From Amaurobius ferox (Eukaryota; Arthropoda; Arachnida; Araneae; Amaurobiidae), in contig OX578149.1 of the NCBI GenBank assembly GCA_951213105.1, positions 4,439,606-4,503,605 on the forward strand: DNA of 64,000 nucleotides, written 5' to 3'. The notes below the pieces were generated by a model. The model was not told the DNA's origin. It worked only from the letters and a program-made list of their open reading frames with translations, and made no database searches. Shown here piece by piece: positions 1-11,175 of this stretch. Positions within the stretch are counted from its first letter, which is position 1, and every line of letters starts with the position of its first letter. The position numbers and the translations under genes were made by a program.

Positions 1-116
1 CTGTGGATGCCTCCCCCACTGGGTTCCGGTCTAAATTGGGTGACACTTCCCGGCTGTTCAAACAGTTACCTTACACCTTTCTGGTAAGTCGGATGGTCTG
101 GGTCTCAACAACAACA
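1..116 (+). mobile_element. SINE-T, 3' part, cut by window edge
   Basis: This is the 3' third of the tRNA-derived SINE seen complete at 9014-9298. It covers the end of the body and the LINE-like 3' terminal hairpin, and ends in a short (AAC)n tail. The hairpin arms read CTGTTC and GGATGG instead of CCGTCC and GGACGG, and they still pair fully if G-U wobbles are allowed. The head lies outside the window. Confidence 0.85.
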
Positions 117-1049
117 CATATCATCCTCATAAAAGTAATACAAGTTAAGGAATGCTAAAACGTGTAAATTCAATTTTCACCTCATTCCAATATTTACACT
201 GCATTTATAATATGTATGTAGTGTAATGAAAGTAAACATTAAATCAAGTCAGGATTTTGCCTAAAAATTTAAATAACACATTTAGTTTGCAAAGAACTTA
301 TCGTAACACAGCTTACATTTTTGCATGAAATACATTTGAAGGCATTTGCTGCTAAATAGATGGTTTATTCAAAATAATTTATTTAAGAACATAAAATTTT
401 AACACTACCTAAGACCTGCTTTTTTGTTTTTATTTCACAAATATAGGTCCAATTCTGATTTAGGTTTGCATGCTCAAAAGCAAGTTTGTTTTTTGCAATT
501 GCCACCGGTGATTATCATTTGATGTCTGAAAGTGTTCTGGTTTTAATGTGATTTCAACATCTTATGTGATAAAATACTTATTATAAAGTGTTATTCTTTT
601 AATGTTTCAGACATGTTACAATACGTTACAGATAAAGTAGACCCGTTTCGCCTTTATTATGTACTCATCAGTATGGAAGAGCCAATATGTGCAATGGCAG
701 CAAGAAACCTAGCTATAGGCTGCAGCTTTGTCTATGAGAACTGAAATTCAGTCTTACCACCAGAGGCGAAGTGTTAAGACAATTTGGAGAGACAGTGGCT
801 ACTTAAAACAAACTACTACCAAATATACATTATTCGAAATATTTTAGGCACTTATTATGTTTGAAGGATGATTGAAAAGAAAATAACTTGGTAGCAGATT
901 GTTTGTGTAGACACTGGATCCGCAGTTTCCTCTCACTTTTCGTTACTGCCTACCACTTAGGTGACTTCAAATTTTATAATTCTCTGATCATGACATTAAA
1001 TGTAGGTTAAATTCACTCAACTGAGATAATTTATATTCTAACAAATTAT
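117..1049. other. no recognised gene
   Basis: AT-rich sequence. The only coding hint is a 43-codon open frame at 613-744 preceded by a pyrimidine-rich tract ending in AG, which could be a small exon. I recognise no domain in it. Confidence 0.4.
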
Positions 1050-1190
1050 AATTGTAAATAATTATAATTAATATTGTTGCAAATAATTATTTACATATGA
1101 ATTAACATTGTCGCAAATAATTATTTACAAACAAATTAATATTGTTACAAATGATTAACAAAGTAATATTGTTGCACATTATTAAAAAAT
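1050..1190. repeat. degenerate short tandem repeat
   Basis: About four diverged copies of a roughly 35-40 bp AT-rich unit built around the phrase attaatattgttgcaaat. The copies differ by substitutions and small indels. Confidence 0.6.
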
Positions 1191-2514
1191 TAACTGGAGT
1201 GTGACTCAACTCAACTTTCTTATACAAAAACTCATTTTTGGGATTTTTTTTTTTTTTTTTTTTTTCAAATTTTGCAAGAAAATATTTGAAAAATCTTTAT
1301 TGTTGGTCCAAATGATCACAACTAGAGATGTGGATTTTCTGGAAAATTTTCCCTGACAATTTTCTGTAGCGGAAAATTTTGAAATTATTCTCTATATTAC
1401 ATTTTAGCTGGAATAATATGTTCAGTTACTTTTAAAAGTATTTATTCTTATATTATAGCTACAGTCATACATATATTATATGACAAGGCTAAAAAAGGTT
1501 TAAATCTAGAAATATATTAAAAAATTCTATGCATGAAAATTTCTTACATATGTATACTGCAGTTGGTAGCTACAATTTATTATTTTTCTTAAATATGCTT
1601 ACTTTTGAAAAAAAAAATTCTATTACATCTATATTCTATAATAATGTTTTTTTATTTTCTAAATTCCAATTTTAAAGCATTGCACAAAAAGAATGAGAAG
1701 GCATGCAAAAGGTATGAGAAATAATTTAAAATTTTTAAACCTTATCAGAATCATAAATAATTTACTATTTATTATTATAAAAAGTATATTATAAACTATA
1801 ATATTAAAAAAATAAAAACTGATTATAATTGAAAAATACATTAAATATTATATTGCATTTCTTTCTATACCTACTGATAATTAAATATAAATTATGACAT
1901 ACTACCATCTTCTTAAAAAATAACAAAAATAAAAAATAGAATACTAGTTTATTATATGCATATTTAAAAATAAATTATTAAATATATAACCATACTATAC
2001 GACAAAAATAAATTTAAAAAAATGCTTATAATTAAACACTTTTAAAAATAAATTATTTTATAAAATATTAAAAATTGTTTAAAAAATACCTGCTTGTAAA
2101 TTGAACACATATCATGAGAAAGAAGAGACAATTTGCAATATCAGTTAAGCATATGTTTAATGCTATTAAAGCATTTACCCTCAGCAGAACTTGCAGAAAC
2201 ATTCCATTTTTCTAATATTTTTTTTAATTTTGGGGAAATTCATTAGTATTAAGTTTTCAAAAAGTAAAGAATAAGCTTCTTAAAACTTTGTGCTTTTTTC
2301 TGAAAATGAGTAAAATGTCATTTGTACCCTCTTAGTTATCGTCCATTATCTTTAAAATAAAGCGCATAAACACACATTTACCCCCACCTTCCTTCATTTT
2401 CCTTTTCAAAATTGGAAAAATCGATTAAAACTTCTTATAAAATTATTTGCTTTTCAGAAAAATTGCTTGGAAAGAGTATTACATTTCATTTACAGATTAA
2501 TTAAAAAGAAAAAA
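1191..2514. other. AT-rich spacer, no recognised gene
   Basis: Very AT-rich, with a poly-T run near 1247-1265 and only short chance reading frames. I see no conserved domain, RNA gene or repeat end. Confidence 0.5.
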
Positions 2515-3298
2515 ATCTGATGTGGGCAGCACATGACTTTCCCTGCAGACTCAAATGCATTTTCTCTTTATTTCTTTAATAATTCATTAAATTCAGTTTA
2601 ATTACACAAAATAACACTAAATATACACTTTTAATTTAATGTTTGTTTTTATTTGGTAACTGGATATTTTTTACAAAGGCTGTGTAGTAAAAATGTGAAA
2701 GAACTCATATCTCTAGAATGGCTAGCTCTAGAGTAATGGCGTTTGTCATATTCTTTTCCCCCGTCAAAAATTGCGTATAACACATGCATTTAATGGATAC
2801 ATTTGAGCATACGTAGTCTTATTTTAGATTTTGGCAATTTTTGCGGGACATTTCGTAAAAAAAGGCGGATTCTTCTTTTCTCAGTCATACCAAAATCTAA
2901 TCAGCACCAGAGCATCCCGCAGATGACTTATCTACAAAAAATTTTTAAAATTTGGTCAATTAGTTTTTTTGCTAGAGTGGATACAATAAATTTTTGCAGA
3001 CCATTTCACAAAAAAGACTGGTTCTTTTAATTCGAATCATACCAAAAACTAATCAGCACCAGGGTCACCCGCAAGTAACTCACCTACCAAGGTTTATGAA
3101 ATTTGGACCATTAGTTTGAGTTAGAGTGGATACATACATTGTATAGACAGACACACACACAGACGTCATGCTAAAAATAGTTTTTTCATATTCTAGAGGT
3201 CACAAAACATGTAGAGTTGACGAAAACTCGAGTTGCGATTTTCGGAATAATTCCAATACTTTCCCTATACATTACCATGTATTGCAGGGAAAGTAAAA
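2515..3298 (+). repeat. R1 interspersed repeat, near full length
   Basis: One of several copies of an unclassified noncoding repeat, here called R1. The left end reads atctgatgtgggc. The right end is a hairpin: an arm ending in ACTTTCCCT, ACAT, a short loop, ATGT, then AGGGAAAGT, followed by TAAAA. Inside are two diverged direct copies of a module of about 156 bp (near 2830-2985 and 2987-3145), each containing a phrase like agagtggatacata. Other copies are at 4629, 8333, 17282, 18655 and 63248. No TIR or coding frame is visible, so the class is unknown. A non-autonomous Helitron-like or retroposed element are both possible. Confidence 0.75.
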
Positions 3299-4628
3299 AT
3301 AGTGGGAAAATTTCCGACCCACATCTCTAAACACAACTATAGCATGTTACCCTTCATTTTAAAGGTCTTAGAAAAAAATCTTTCGATTGATACTAAGTAT
3401 CGTCCCCGAGGGAGGCTAATGATGTCACGAATACAAAAATTACATTGCGGCTATTCTTCACTAAAATAACTGAAACTGCTCAGTTTAGTGATTATTGAGA
3501 AATATAAATAATTAATATGCACGATTATGTCCAATTTTGTCCTATGCTGCCATGTGAAGAGAATATAAAATTTGAAATAAATGTCGAAGTTTTCACTTAA
3601 ATTTAAAAAAAAATAAAATTCTTTCCAGTTCTAGATTTTTCATCAACGAAGTTGGATAAGGAGTTCCATGAAAATCATATTTGTGGTAACTGTCATGTAC
3701 ACAAGCAATTGACCATCGACAGACAGGCATCACTTCAAAAATAATCAAAGCATGTTCATAAGGTCCTAAAACATATTGGCATCCAAATTTCGCAATTGAA
3801 AATTTTCATGAAAACAATACTTTATTCTATATTTTGAGAAAGTATTACTCTCTCTCTTCAAATAATATTGTTGCAAAGAATTATAACATTTTATTGAAGA
3901 GAGGAAGTAAAATTACTTGTTCAATCGCAAATAACTTGAATATATTTTAATATTCAACTAAACAATTTATTTTCACTATATATTGGGTTGATAGAGAATA
4001 TGTTTCTCAAAGCCACATTTAGTTCAACACTACTTTTAATATTTTACATTTATTAATTATTCATTTCGGGTGTATTTTGTTTTGCAAAATAAATTATACG
4101 AAATACTAATTAAAATAGCAAGTCTGAAAACAAAATTAACAAAAAAGGCTTATTAAAAGCTTATTTAGGGCGTATCAAAGGAGATTATTTAGTCCAAGGG
4201 CTCAAACTACGGCAATCGGAACAAACAAGGTTTCTTTCAGGCATACCTCCTGGGGAGAGGGGGAACCCTGAAGATATTTTATGTTAACCTAGTTTCTATT
4301 TATGTGGCACAGCATTTAGATATCTTCATATAGGGCAAATAGAAAACTTGCCTCTCTAAAATTTCATTCGCAGTATATTCAATGCAGTATAAGGCATGGA
4401 TCGAAGTGTTATATTAAGATGAAAATTTTATCAGGCAAATATTGAACACAAAGAAAATGCAAGGAAAGGTCAAAAACAATACCCACATACTTGCATGAAG
4501 TGAAAATTGGATAGACTCCCAGTTGAAGCGATGCTTGTACATGGTGAAAAGGAGGTTACTTTCTCCGCAATCTATCAAAACATCCTGGAATGATGGGTAC
4601 ACTTCTGGAATGATGGGTACACTTTTTT
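3299..4628. other. no recognised gene; 20-bp tandem duplication
   Basis: AT-rich sequence without a recognisable gene. At 4586-4624 a 20-bp unit, tggaatgatgggtacacttc, occurs twice in tandem next to the R1 copy. Confidence 0.5.
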
Positions 4629-5136
4629 TGCTTTCCCTGTAATACATGGTAATGTACAGGGGAAGTATTGGAATCATGCCGAAAATCGCAACTCGAGTTT
4701 TCGACACGTTTTGTGACCTTTAAAATACGAAAAAACTATTTTTAGCGTGAGGTCTGTGTGTTCGTGGTCTGTGGTCTATGCAAAGTATGCATCCATTGCA
4801 CAAACTCAAAAATTAATAGACCAAATTTCATAAAATTTGATAGGTAAGTCACTTGTGTTTGACCTTGGTGCTGATTAGTTTTCGGTACGATTTGGGATAA
4901 AAGAACTCGCCTTTTTTTGCGAAATGGTCCGCAAAAATTGCCTATATCCACTCTAGCTGAAAAATTAATAACACAAATTTTACAAAATTGGGTAGAAAAG
5001 TCACTTGTGGACTACCCTGGTGCAGGTTAGATTTTAGTACGATTCGGGAAAAAAAAAAATAAATAAAAAACCTTGCCTTTTTTTTTGCGAAATAACCCCC
5101 CAAAAGTGTCAAAATCTAGAATTAAAAACTACACAT
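4629..5136 (-). repeat. R1 repeat, truncated copy
   Basis: Minus-strand R1 starting at its terminal hairpin (4629) and keeping both internal modules. It stops in the middle region near 5136, shortly before the SINE at 5202, so the atctgatgtgggc end is missing. Confidence 0.7.
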
Positions 5137-5201
5137 GGATATACGCGCACCCTGGATATACGCGGACTGGTGCGCCCTACTGTAAGGACACCATGTTTCT
5201 G

Positions 5202-5460
5202 CAACCCAGACCGTCCGACCTACCCGAAACTATAAGATATCTGTTTGGACGGCCGGAAGCGCCACCCCATTTAGACCGAAACGCAGTGGGGACGGCATTC
5301 ACAGGGACCGTGCACTCCTTTTCCTACTACCAACCTCTCGGAAGGACTTGCGGACCCAACTATTTAACGTGCCCCTACTCCGTGTGAACAAGGGTGTGGT
5401 TCGGACAGAACCGGGAATTGAACTAGGGTTGTCTGAGCATAGGCGCCGACTACGGAGGGG
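5202..5460 (-). mobile_element. SINE-T copy, diverged
   Basis: Reading on the minus strand there is a tRNA-like head with a B-box-like segment, then the conserved body, then the 3' terminus with arms CCGTCC and GGACGG. The inner stem resembles that of the copy at 57412. It is more diverged than the 9014 copy. Confidence 0.8.
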
Positions 5461-6620
5461 AGAGGGGCATGAGTCCCCGCTGAACTTTTCCAAAGGGGGC
5501 TTTGCCCCCCTCTGGGAAATTTCAGGATTTTTTTCTAACTTCATATTTTACTAAATACTAGAAAATGAAATTTTTTAAACAGAAAAATAATTGAAAGAAA
5601 ATCCTATCAACGTAAATGTCACATTTCAGTTCAGTCTTGTTCACATCTTCCATATCTCCCTAAACTATCTCGCACACAAACCAAGCTCCGCTTTATTCCC
5701 AGGAAACATGTTTACGCTAATGATAAAAACACCTGGTTACCAGAACTTTTTCGACTGAGCACGTAATTCAAAGAGAAATGGAATATTCACAGCCATGTTA
5801 TTCGCATTTCCAAAAAATAGCTGTTTTCCCTCCAGTAATAACTATAAATGATTACCCCGAAGTAGAGATGACTTATTTTGTTTACCTAAAGAGATCTTAT
5901 CTGTAATGACTCCTCGATTCTATATACCAGTGCTGTCTTTATAGGTGGCATCCATTCCGTTTGAAGCTGCAAACCCAGCAGGTAGCTTTATTCCTGGTGA
6001 GCACCAGACGTTTGACACAGCACCGTAGTCAGATAAGGGCCAGAGGGAGTTAAACCCCCCCCCCCCACACACACACACACACACACTAGGTATACTCAGC
6101 CCACCCCCCTGATAAAAATATTAATGTTTTAGTTGTGATAAGAAATGTCAACCAACATGTCATCCAAATTTTGCATAAAAATATTATGAGATTTTTTTTT
6201 ATAAATTGTTTTGTTTTAGCTGATTTTTTAATTTAGCTGAATGTGTGGTTATAGTGATGAACAATTTATTTACATATTTAATTTAAAAATATTTAAATAT
6301 AGACTATAGTATTTGGATACTTTTGTATTATTACTGGGTTTATTGTTTTAATTTATTGTGTCAAAACCAACTCATAGGTAGTTAAGAGTTGATATTAAGC
6401 GTTAACATGTATCAACTTTCAGATTTTTTTTTTATTAATTAACAGCTTTGCTACTAGTTAATTCTTATATTAAAATCCATTGTAATTATTATATATTATA
6501 ATATTGATGCAAAGTAACTATATGGATTTTCCTAATTAACTTTTAGCTTACAAATATAAATAGGCCTAAAAAGATTAAAAATATTTACTGTACTAAATAA
6601 AACTGCTTATATCTTTCGTT
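5461..6620. other. no recognised gene; (AC)n tract
   Basis: No coding domain seen. A C-run followed by an (AC)n microsatellite lies at about 6056-6088. The rest is AT-rich spacer. Confidence 0.5.
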
Positions 6621-6885
6621 CGACCCAGCCCGACCGACCTACCCGAAAGTGTAAGATATCCGTTTAGACCGTCGAAACATTGCCATCTAATTTAGACTGG
6701 AACCTAGTGGGGGCGACATCCACAGGGACCAACCCTCTTTCCTTTGCTACCAACCGCTCGAAAGGACTTTCAACCCACAAATTTAACGTGCTCGTACACG
6801 GAACAGTTTAGGTAAAGCCGGAAATCGAACTCGGGTCCTCCGAGTACAATCCCCGTGACTTAACCACTCGGTTATCTCACTTCAA
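6621..6885 (-). mobile_element. SINE-T copy, old
   Basis: Full-length but strongly diverged minus-strand SINE. The tRNA-like head (near 6830-6885), the body and the 3' end are all recognisable. The terminal hairpin arms are altered on both sides without clear compensation, as expected of an old copy. Confidence 0.75.
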
Positions 6886-6896
6886 AACTGCTACTT

Positions 6897-7185
6897 GTAA
6901 GACAATAACTTACAAAACTTCCTCGAGGAAAGCATATGTATATATCAGTTAGGTGACTACAGTTGCTTCGATGGCATTATAATCCCCCTTTTTTCCAGCC
7001 AAAATAACAGTATGTGCTCTTAACAACCACTACTGCCGTTAGTTGGGCAGTTCGTTCTTGGCGGTTGTTAAGGGCGCATACTGTTCTTTTGGCCTGAAGA
7101 AGGGGCTTAAAATGACCTCGAAACAATTGTAGTCACTTAACTGACATATGCTTGCTTTCTTCAAGGCGGCCTTGTAAGTTGTTAT
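6897..7185. mobile_element. foldback (MITE-like) element
   Basis: The two halves are imperfect reverse complements over roughly 130 bp each (6897-7040 and 7050-7185). The ends read ataacttacaa and ttgtaagttgttat. There is no coding sequence, and no clear target duplication could be assigned. A sequence like the left end recurs near 37770. Confidence 0.6.
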
Positions 7186-7261
7186 ATAAAAGATTCACAA
7201 AGTCGATAAAGATATAACTTTATCGGATTGTGCCCCCCTTCCCTCGAGATTTTGAAAACTC

Positions 7262-7316
7262 TGCGTCTGAGTGCAATCCCTACCGCGCTAACCACTGGGC
7301 TGTCCCATCCCAGGGT
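7262..7316 (-). mobile_element. SINE-T head fragment
   Basis: Minus-strand fragment matching only the tRNA-like head of the SINE, including an A-box-like gtggttagcgcg. Body and tail are absent. Confidence 0.5.
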
Positions 7317-8332
7317 ACCATGCTTATACACGTCTTACAATAAAAGCCACGATTTCTGAGATCGAAACAATACAATATTATTGACTATGCCCTAAATTTT
7401 AAAATTTAATGAACATCCAATTCACTCATTTGCTTTTTGATCAAACTCCTACCTGCGCGAGTGGAAATCAAAAATATTCGAAAAAATATATTTCTTTTCA
7501 ACACTTTTCTTAGGCTTAACTAATAATAAAAAAAATCTATCTTGGTCATTTTTTATTAGGATTATATGAATATTGAACACTTAACTATTAATGCTATGTA
7601 CTTACAACATAACTCAAAAATTTTCAATTCATTTGACCCAATTCCACAAAAATGAAATGAGGGAAAAATTTGGAAAATCGCATGAAAGATTTAGATCCTT
7701 TTGAATGATGCAGTCCCAGAATACGGTTTCAAAATCTATACTTCCCATTTAAGGCAAACACTACAACGTTTTATCTATACAGAGTTTTAAAAATACCGAA
7801 GTATCGATGGATATGAAATTTGGGATACATTTTGGCAAGTCTTTAAAAATCTATTCTTTTTCTTTCTTTCTTTTTTTTTTTTTTTTTTTTTTTAATTAAT
7901 TTTCACGCATATTCCAAGATCTCTACCAACCATTTAAGATAAGCCGCTATTTTCTACACCGACAATTCGCGTTTTCGTCTAATGCAACAGCCCGACTAAC
8001 ATGTTGTCAACTTGAAAATATTGCTTTAATATAAATAACTCGGAACGAAATGTTAAAACAAATATTTTTTTTATACAGATTATTTATACAACGTGACCTA
8101 AACAATATGTTTTCAGTTTGAGAATTCTGAAATCCGTTCCTACTCGTTCAGTCTTCAATAAATAGAACAGCTATGAATGCAAATGCCGTTTCAAGGTCTG
8201 GAACGGGATCAACATGAAAAAGAATGCCTCCAAACGGACGAGCCAGTTTTTCTTTCTCTCCTCACACATTATCCTCCAGAAGTGAAAGACACCTCGTTAC
8301 GATGCAGTTGACCGATTTTCTTTCTGTGATAG
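7317..8332. other. no recognised gene
   Basis: AT-rich spacer with a poly-T run near 7870-7893. No domain, RNA or repeat boundary recognised. Confidence 0.45.
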
Positions 8333-8961
8333 TTTTTACTTTCCTTGCAATACATGATAATGTATAGGGGGAATCCTTTCAAAAACTGCAACTCGAATTT
8401 TCGACGGATCGACACGTTTCGGGACCTCTAGAACATGAAAAGACTATTTTTAGCGTGACGTCTGTGTGTGTCTGCCTGTGCAATGTATGTATCCACTCTA
8501 ACTCAAAAACGAATGGACCGAATTTTAAAAAATTGGGTAGGTAAGTCACTCGTGTTACGATTCGAAGAAAACAACCCGTCTTTTTTTTGCGAAATGAACC
8601 GCAAAAATAGTCCAAATCTAAAATAAAAGATTACGTATGTTCCAATGTATCCATTAAAGGCTTGTCTTATACGTCATTTTGGACGATGAAAAGAATAAGA
8701 CCCACTCCCATTCCTCAAGGGCTAGCCGTTCTCGAGATATTGCAGTTTGTTCTCATTTTTGCTTCGCCGCCTTTGAAAATACTCCCAGTGACCCAACAGT
8801 GAAAACGAACATGGAATCAAACGTGCACAAAAAGAATCATTTCAAATAACGATGCGTGTTATTGGGTGCCATTCATCTCAATTGAATGAATTATTAAAGA
8901 AATAAAGAGAAAATGAATTGGAGATTGTACAGAAAGTCATGTGTTGCCCATATAAGATTTT
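8333..8961 (-). repeat. R1 repeat copy with internal deletion
   Basis: Both ends are present on the minus strand: the terminal hairpin at 8333-8370 and the gtgttgcccatataagat end near 8960. Only one internal 156-bp module remains, which makes it shorter than the 2515 and 17282 copies. Confidence 0.7.
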
Positions 8962-9013
8962 TATTTCCCCCTATACGGTAAAACCTCTCTAAGGCGACAC
9001 GTGCCCTACGTTC

Positions 9014-9298
9014 AGGGGCGCGGTAGCCCATTGGTTAGCGCGCTGGAGTTGCACTCGGTAGGCCCGGGTTCGATTCCAGCCTCTGCCAAAACTGCCGCCG
9101 TGTTCACGCGGAGTACGATCACGTTAAACATGTGGGTCCGTAAGCCCTTCCGAGAGGTTGGTGGTAGGGGAAGGAGGGTACGGTCCCTGTGGATGCCTCC
9201 CCCACTGGGTTCCGGTCTAAATTGGGTGGCACATCCCGGCCGTCCAAACAGTTACCTTACACCTTTCTGGTAGGTCGGACGGTCTGGGTCTCAACAAC
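9014..9298 (+). mobile_element. SINE-T, full length, reference copy
   Basis: The best complete copy of the family. The tRNA-like head has an A box around ttggttagcgcgctgg and a B box GGTTCGATTCC (near 9067). A central body follows, then a 3' terminus of about 60 bp shared with the LINEs in this window, then a short AAC tail. The terminus folds as CCC/GGG outside, CCGTCC/GGACGG in the middle and TACC/GGTA inside. An exact 11-bp target duplication, gccctacgttc, flanks it at 9003-9013 and 9299-9309, which shows insertion by target-primed reverse transcription and fixes the ends. It encodes no protein. Short frames here are chance. Confidence 0.93.
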
Positions 9299-9474
9299 GC
9301 CCTACGTTCCATCACTCGAGAGGTGGTCTCAGGTCGATAGTGGGGGTAAACGTCAAATTAAACAAAACAGAAAGAAAAATAATAATTGAAATTACATACA
9401 TAAATAGCAAAGTGTGTATACCATTAGCGTGTAAAAGTAATAAAATTAAAAAATACAATTTGATAATTTAATAT

Positions 9475-9994
9475 TGTTACGAACGCGCAATTTTCTGTTT
9501 GGCGCCTCTTTTTTTGTGTGTTTCGAAGGCCAGCCGAAGAAAATACATGACGCGAGTCTAGGATTTCCCAGAAGAAGAGTTTCCAGATGTGGCGAGATTG
9601 GGTGACTTCCGAAATGTTCCAGAAACTTCTCGATAGAACGATTATTCTTTGAGATATAGATATTTCCAGAAGTTTCTATGGAGATATTATAAAAAGGACT
9701 CACCCCTCCGTTGTAGGGGAGTCGACGAATGGACGTGGCACCAGCTACATTGGACTGTGACTTTCGTCATGTTTTGAGAATAGTAGCAGCTGTTTCGTGA
9801 AATGCCTTTCGTCAACGTTTTGAGAATAATATCGTTTATTCTGTGAATTGAGTGGTGCATTTAAGTGATGTTTCGTTGTATACTGTTCCTGTTTACTTTG
9901 TGCTTGTGAATAAACGTAAGTTATCCAGAAACTGGGACTCGTTCTTGTATCCTGCGTCTACACCCACGATTCCAGAGGATACGTTTTCGTAACA
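9475..9994 (+). mobile_element. solo LTR, Ty3/gypsy-like
   Basis: A 520-bp unit beginning TGTTACGAA and ending TTCGTAACA, a perfect 9-bp inverted terminus of the TG...CA type. It has a TATA box (TATAAAAAGG, 9688-9697) and a polyadenylation signal AATAAA (9909-9914) in the correct order for the plus strand. Adjacent 4-bp flanks are atat and ctat, an imperfect target duplication. No internal gag/pol and no second LTR are nearby, so it is a solo LTR left by recombination. Assignment to Ty3/gypsy is by resemblance only. Confidence 0.75.
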
Positions 9995-10994
9995 CTATTG
10001 AAATTATAAGCTATGAAACTTACAACTTTTTTAAGAGGAATGAATAGTAGTTTGTTTTAATGTTACAATTTTTCTTATCTATACAAGTTTGAAGTTTAAT
10101 CTATTATTTTGACTTTTGAGCGTTTCCCGCAATGGTTCCGATGACGGTTCTTGATGAGACTAAACAGCCACAAGAGAAGGGTTCTAAAACTTAAATTCGA
10201 TTTTAAAATAAGAAGTGAAATCTCTTCCCCTCCTACATAGTCTCTAAAAACAGGTTGCTTCATAGAAAGCATTGAGTCCATGGAGGGGGGTTGTTACAGG
10301 AGGTGCTCGCCTAATGGAGGTGATATCTCGGAGAAGTTTTACTATAATGTAGAGGCACATTTTTTTTTAATGCTAAAAATCTGATATTCGTATGAAGTGG
10401 CGCGTTTTTAGAATCTCTGAACGCCCCTTTTTTGACATCTGTGGAAAGGTTAACACATGGGGTGACTTAAATAAAATGATTTCGATCGATAAACGCAGGA
10501 GGCTCATCTAATGTCGAGGAGATTTTAAACGGGAAAGCCTTTTCTTTCTCGAAAATCGAAAACACGGGGTCAAGAAATATCACGCACAATTCATTTAAAA
10601 TCTGACGTCATTACATGCTCCGTTTTTAAAGTATTTCACGTTTTTATTTTTAAAAAAAAATGAAATACGCTCACTCTTGTTAAATGAATAATTTTGAGTA
10701 CTTCAAACGCTTTCGAGTCATCACGATTGGTTCTTGAGTAGAAATTTCACTTTCAAAACAATGGAGCTATACCTTTAAATTGGATATGTTTATTGTAATA
10801 GGTAGCCATAGCCTACTGATCATAGAGATTGATCTACTTTAAGCTATATCTGTACTCCTATCCTTCTTTTCTCAAGCTGCGCCCCTCTACCCGCCTTATT
10901 TTTCCTACTCTACTAGGTGTCTGCTCGGGCCCTAGTTATTTCCTTTCTAAAAACTTGGCGAAATTGGCTTCTTTATTCCCTGTCTTTGAGATCC
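9995..10994. other. no recognised gene
   Basis: No domain, RNA gene or repeat end recognised. A minus-strand frame at 10096-10281 and plus frames near 10829 look like chance. Confidence 0.45.
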
Positions 10995-11175
10995 GATCCA
11001 TAAGAAAGCTTGAAGCGTCCACTTCGACAGTAAGAGCTTGTTGCCGTTTCGTCCCAGTAGCTCACTCAACGGTCGAGCCTCGGCCGGCCGGAAAGGAGAT
11101 ACAGGGTTGGGGCAGCAAGGTTCTTTGCAAGCTGTCATTTTCCAATATTCAAATCCGTTCATGGGTCGAAAGAGT
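10995..11175 (+). mobile_element. tRNA-like SINE, second family, relic
   Basis: Shares with 36830-36940 and 37200-37315 the phrases acttcgacagtaagagc, a tRNA-like cccagtagctcactcaacgg (A box) and gttctttgcaa downstream. The B-box region is degraded, so this is an old copy. Confidence 0.5.

Noticed and set aside
2515..3298. R1 as a typical Helitron
   Set aside because: A terminal hairpin exists, but the sequence after it is TAAAA rather than CTRR and no helicase-bearing copy is present. Left unclassified.
9020..9090. True tRNA gene in the SINE head (also at 27000-27075, 37227 and 63142-63206)
   Set aside because: A and B boxes are present but acceptor and anticodon stems do not form, and the heads recur with SINE bodies or flanks.
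9001..9389. Protein-coding frames over the SINE copies (peptides with MWVRKSFREVGGRGRRVRSL, seen in several copies)
   Set aside because: The recurrence reflects SINE conservation. The frame has no own start context or domain and is broken in other copies.
9446..9703. 85-codon minus-strand frame in the solo LTR
   Set aside because: It runs against the LTR's TATA and polyadenylation signals and has no known motif.
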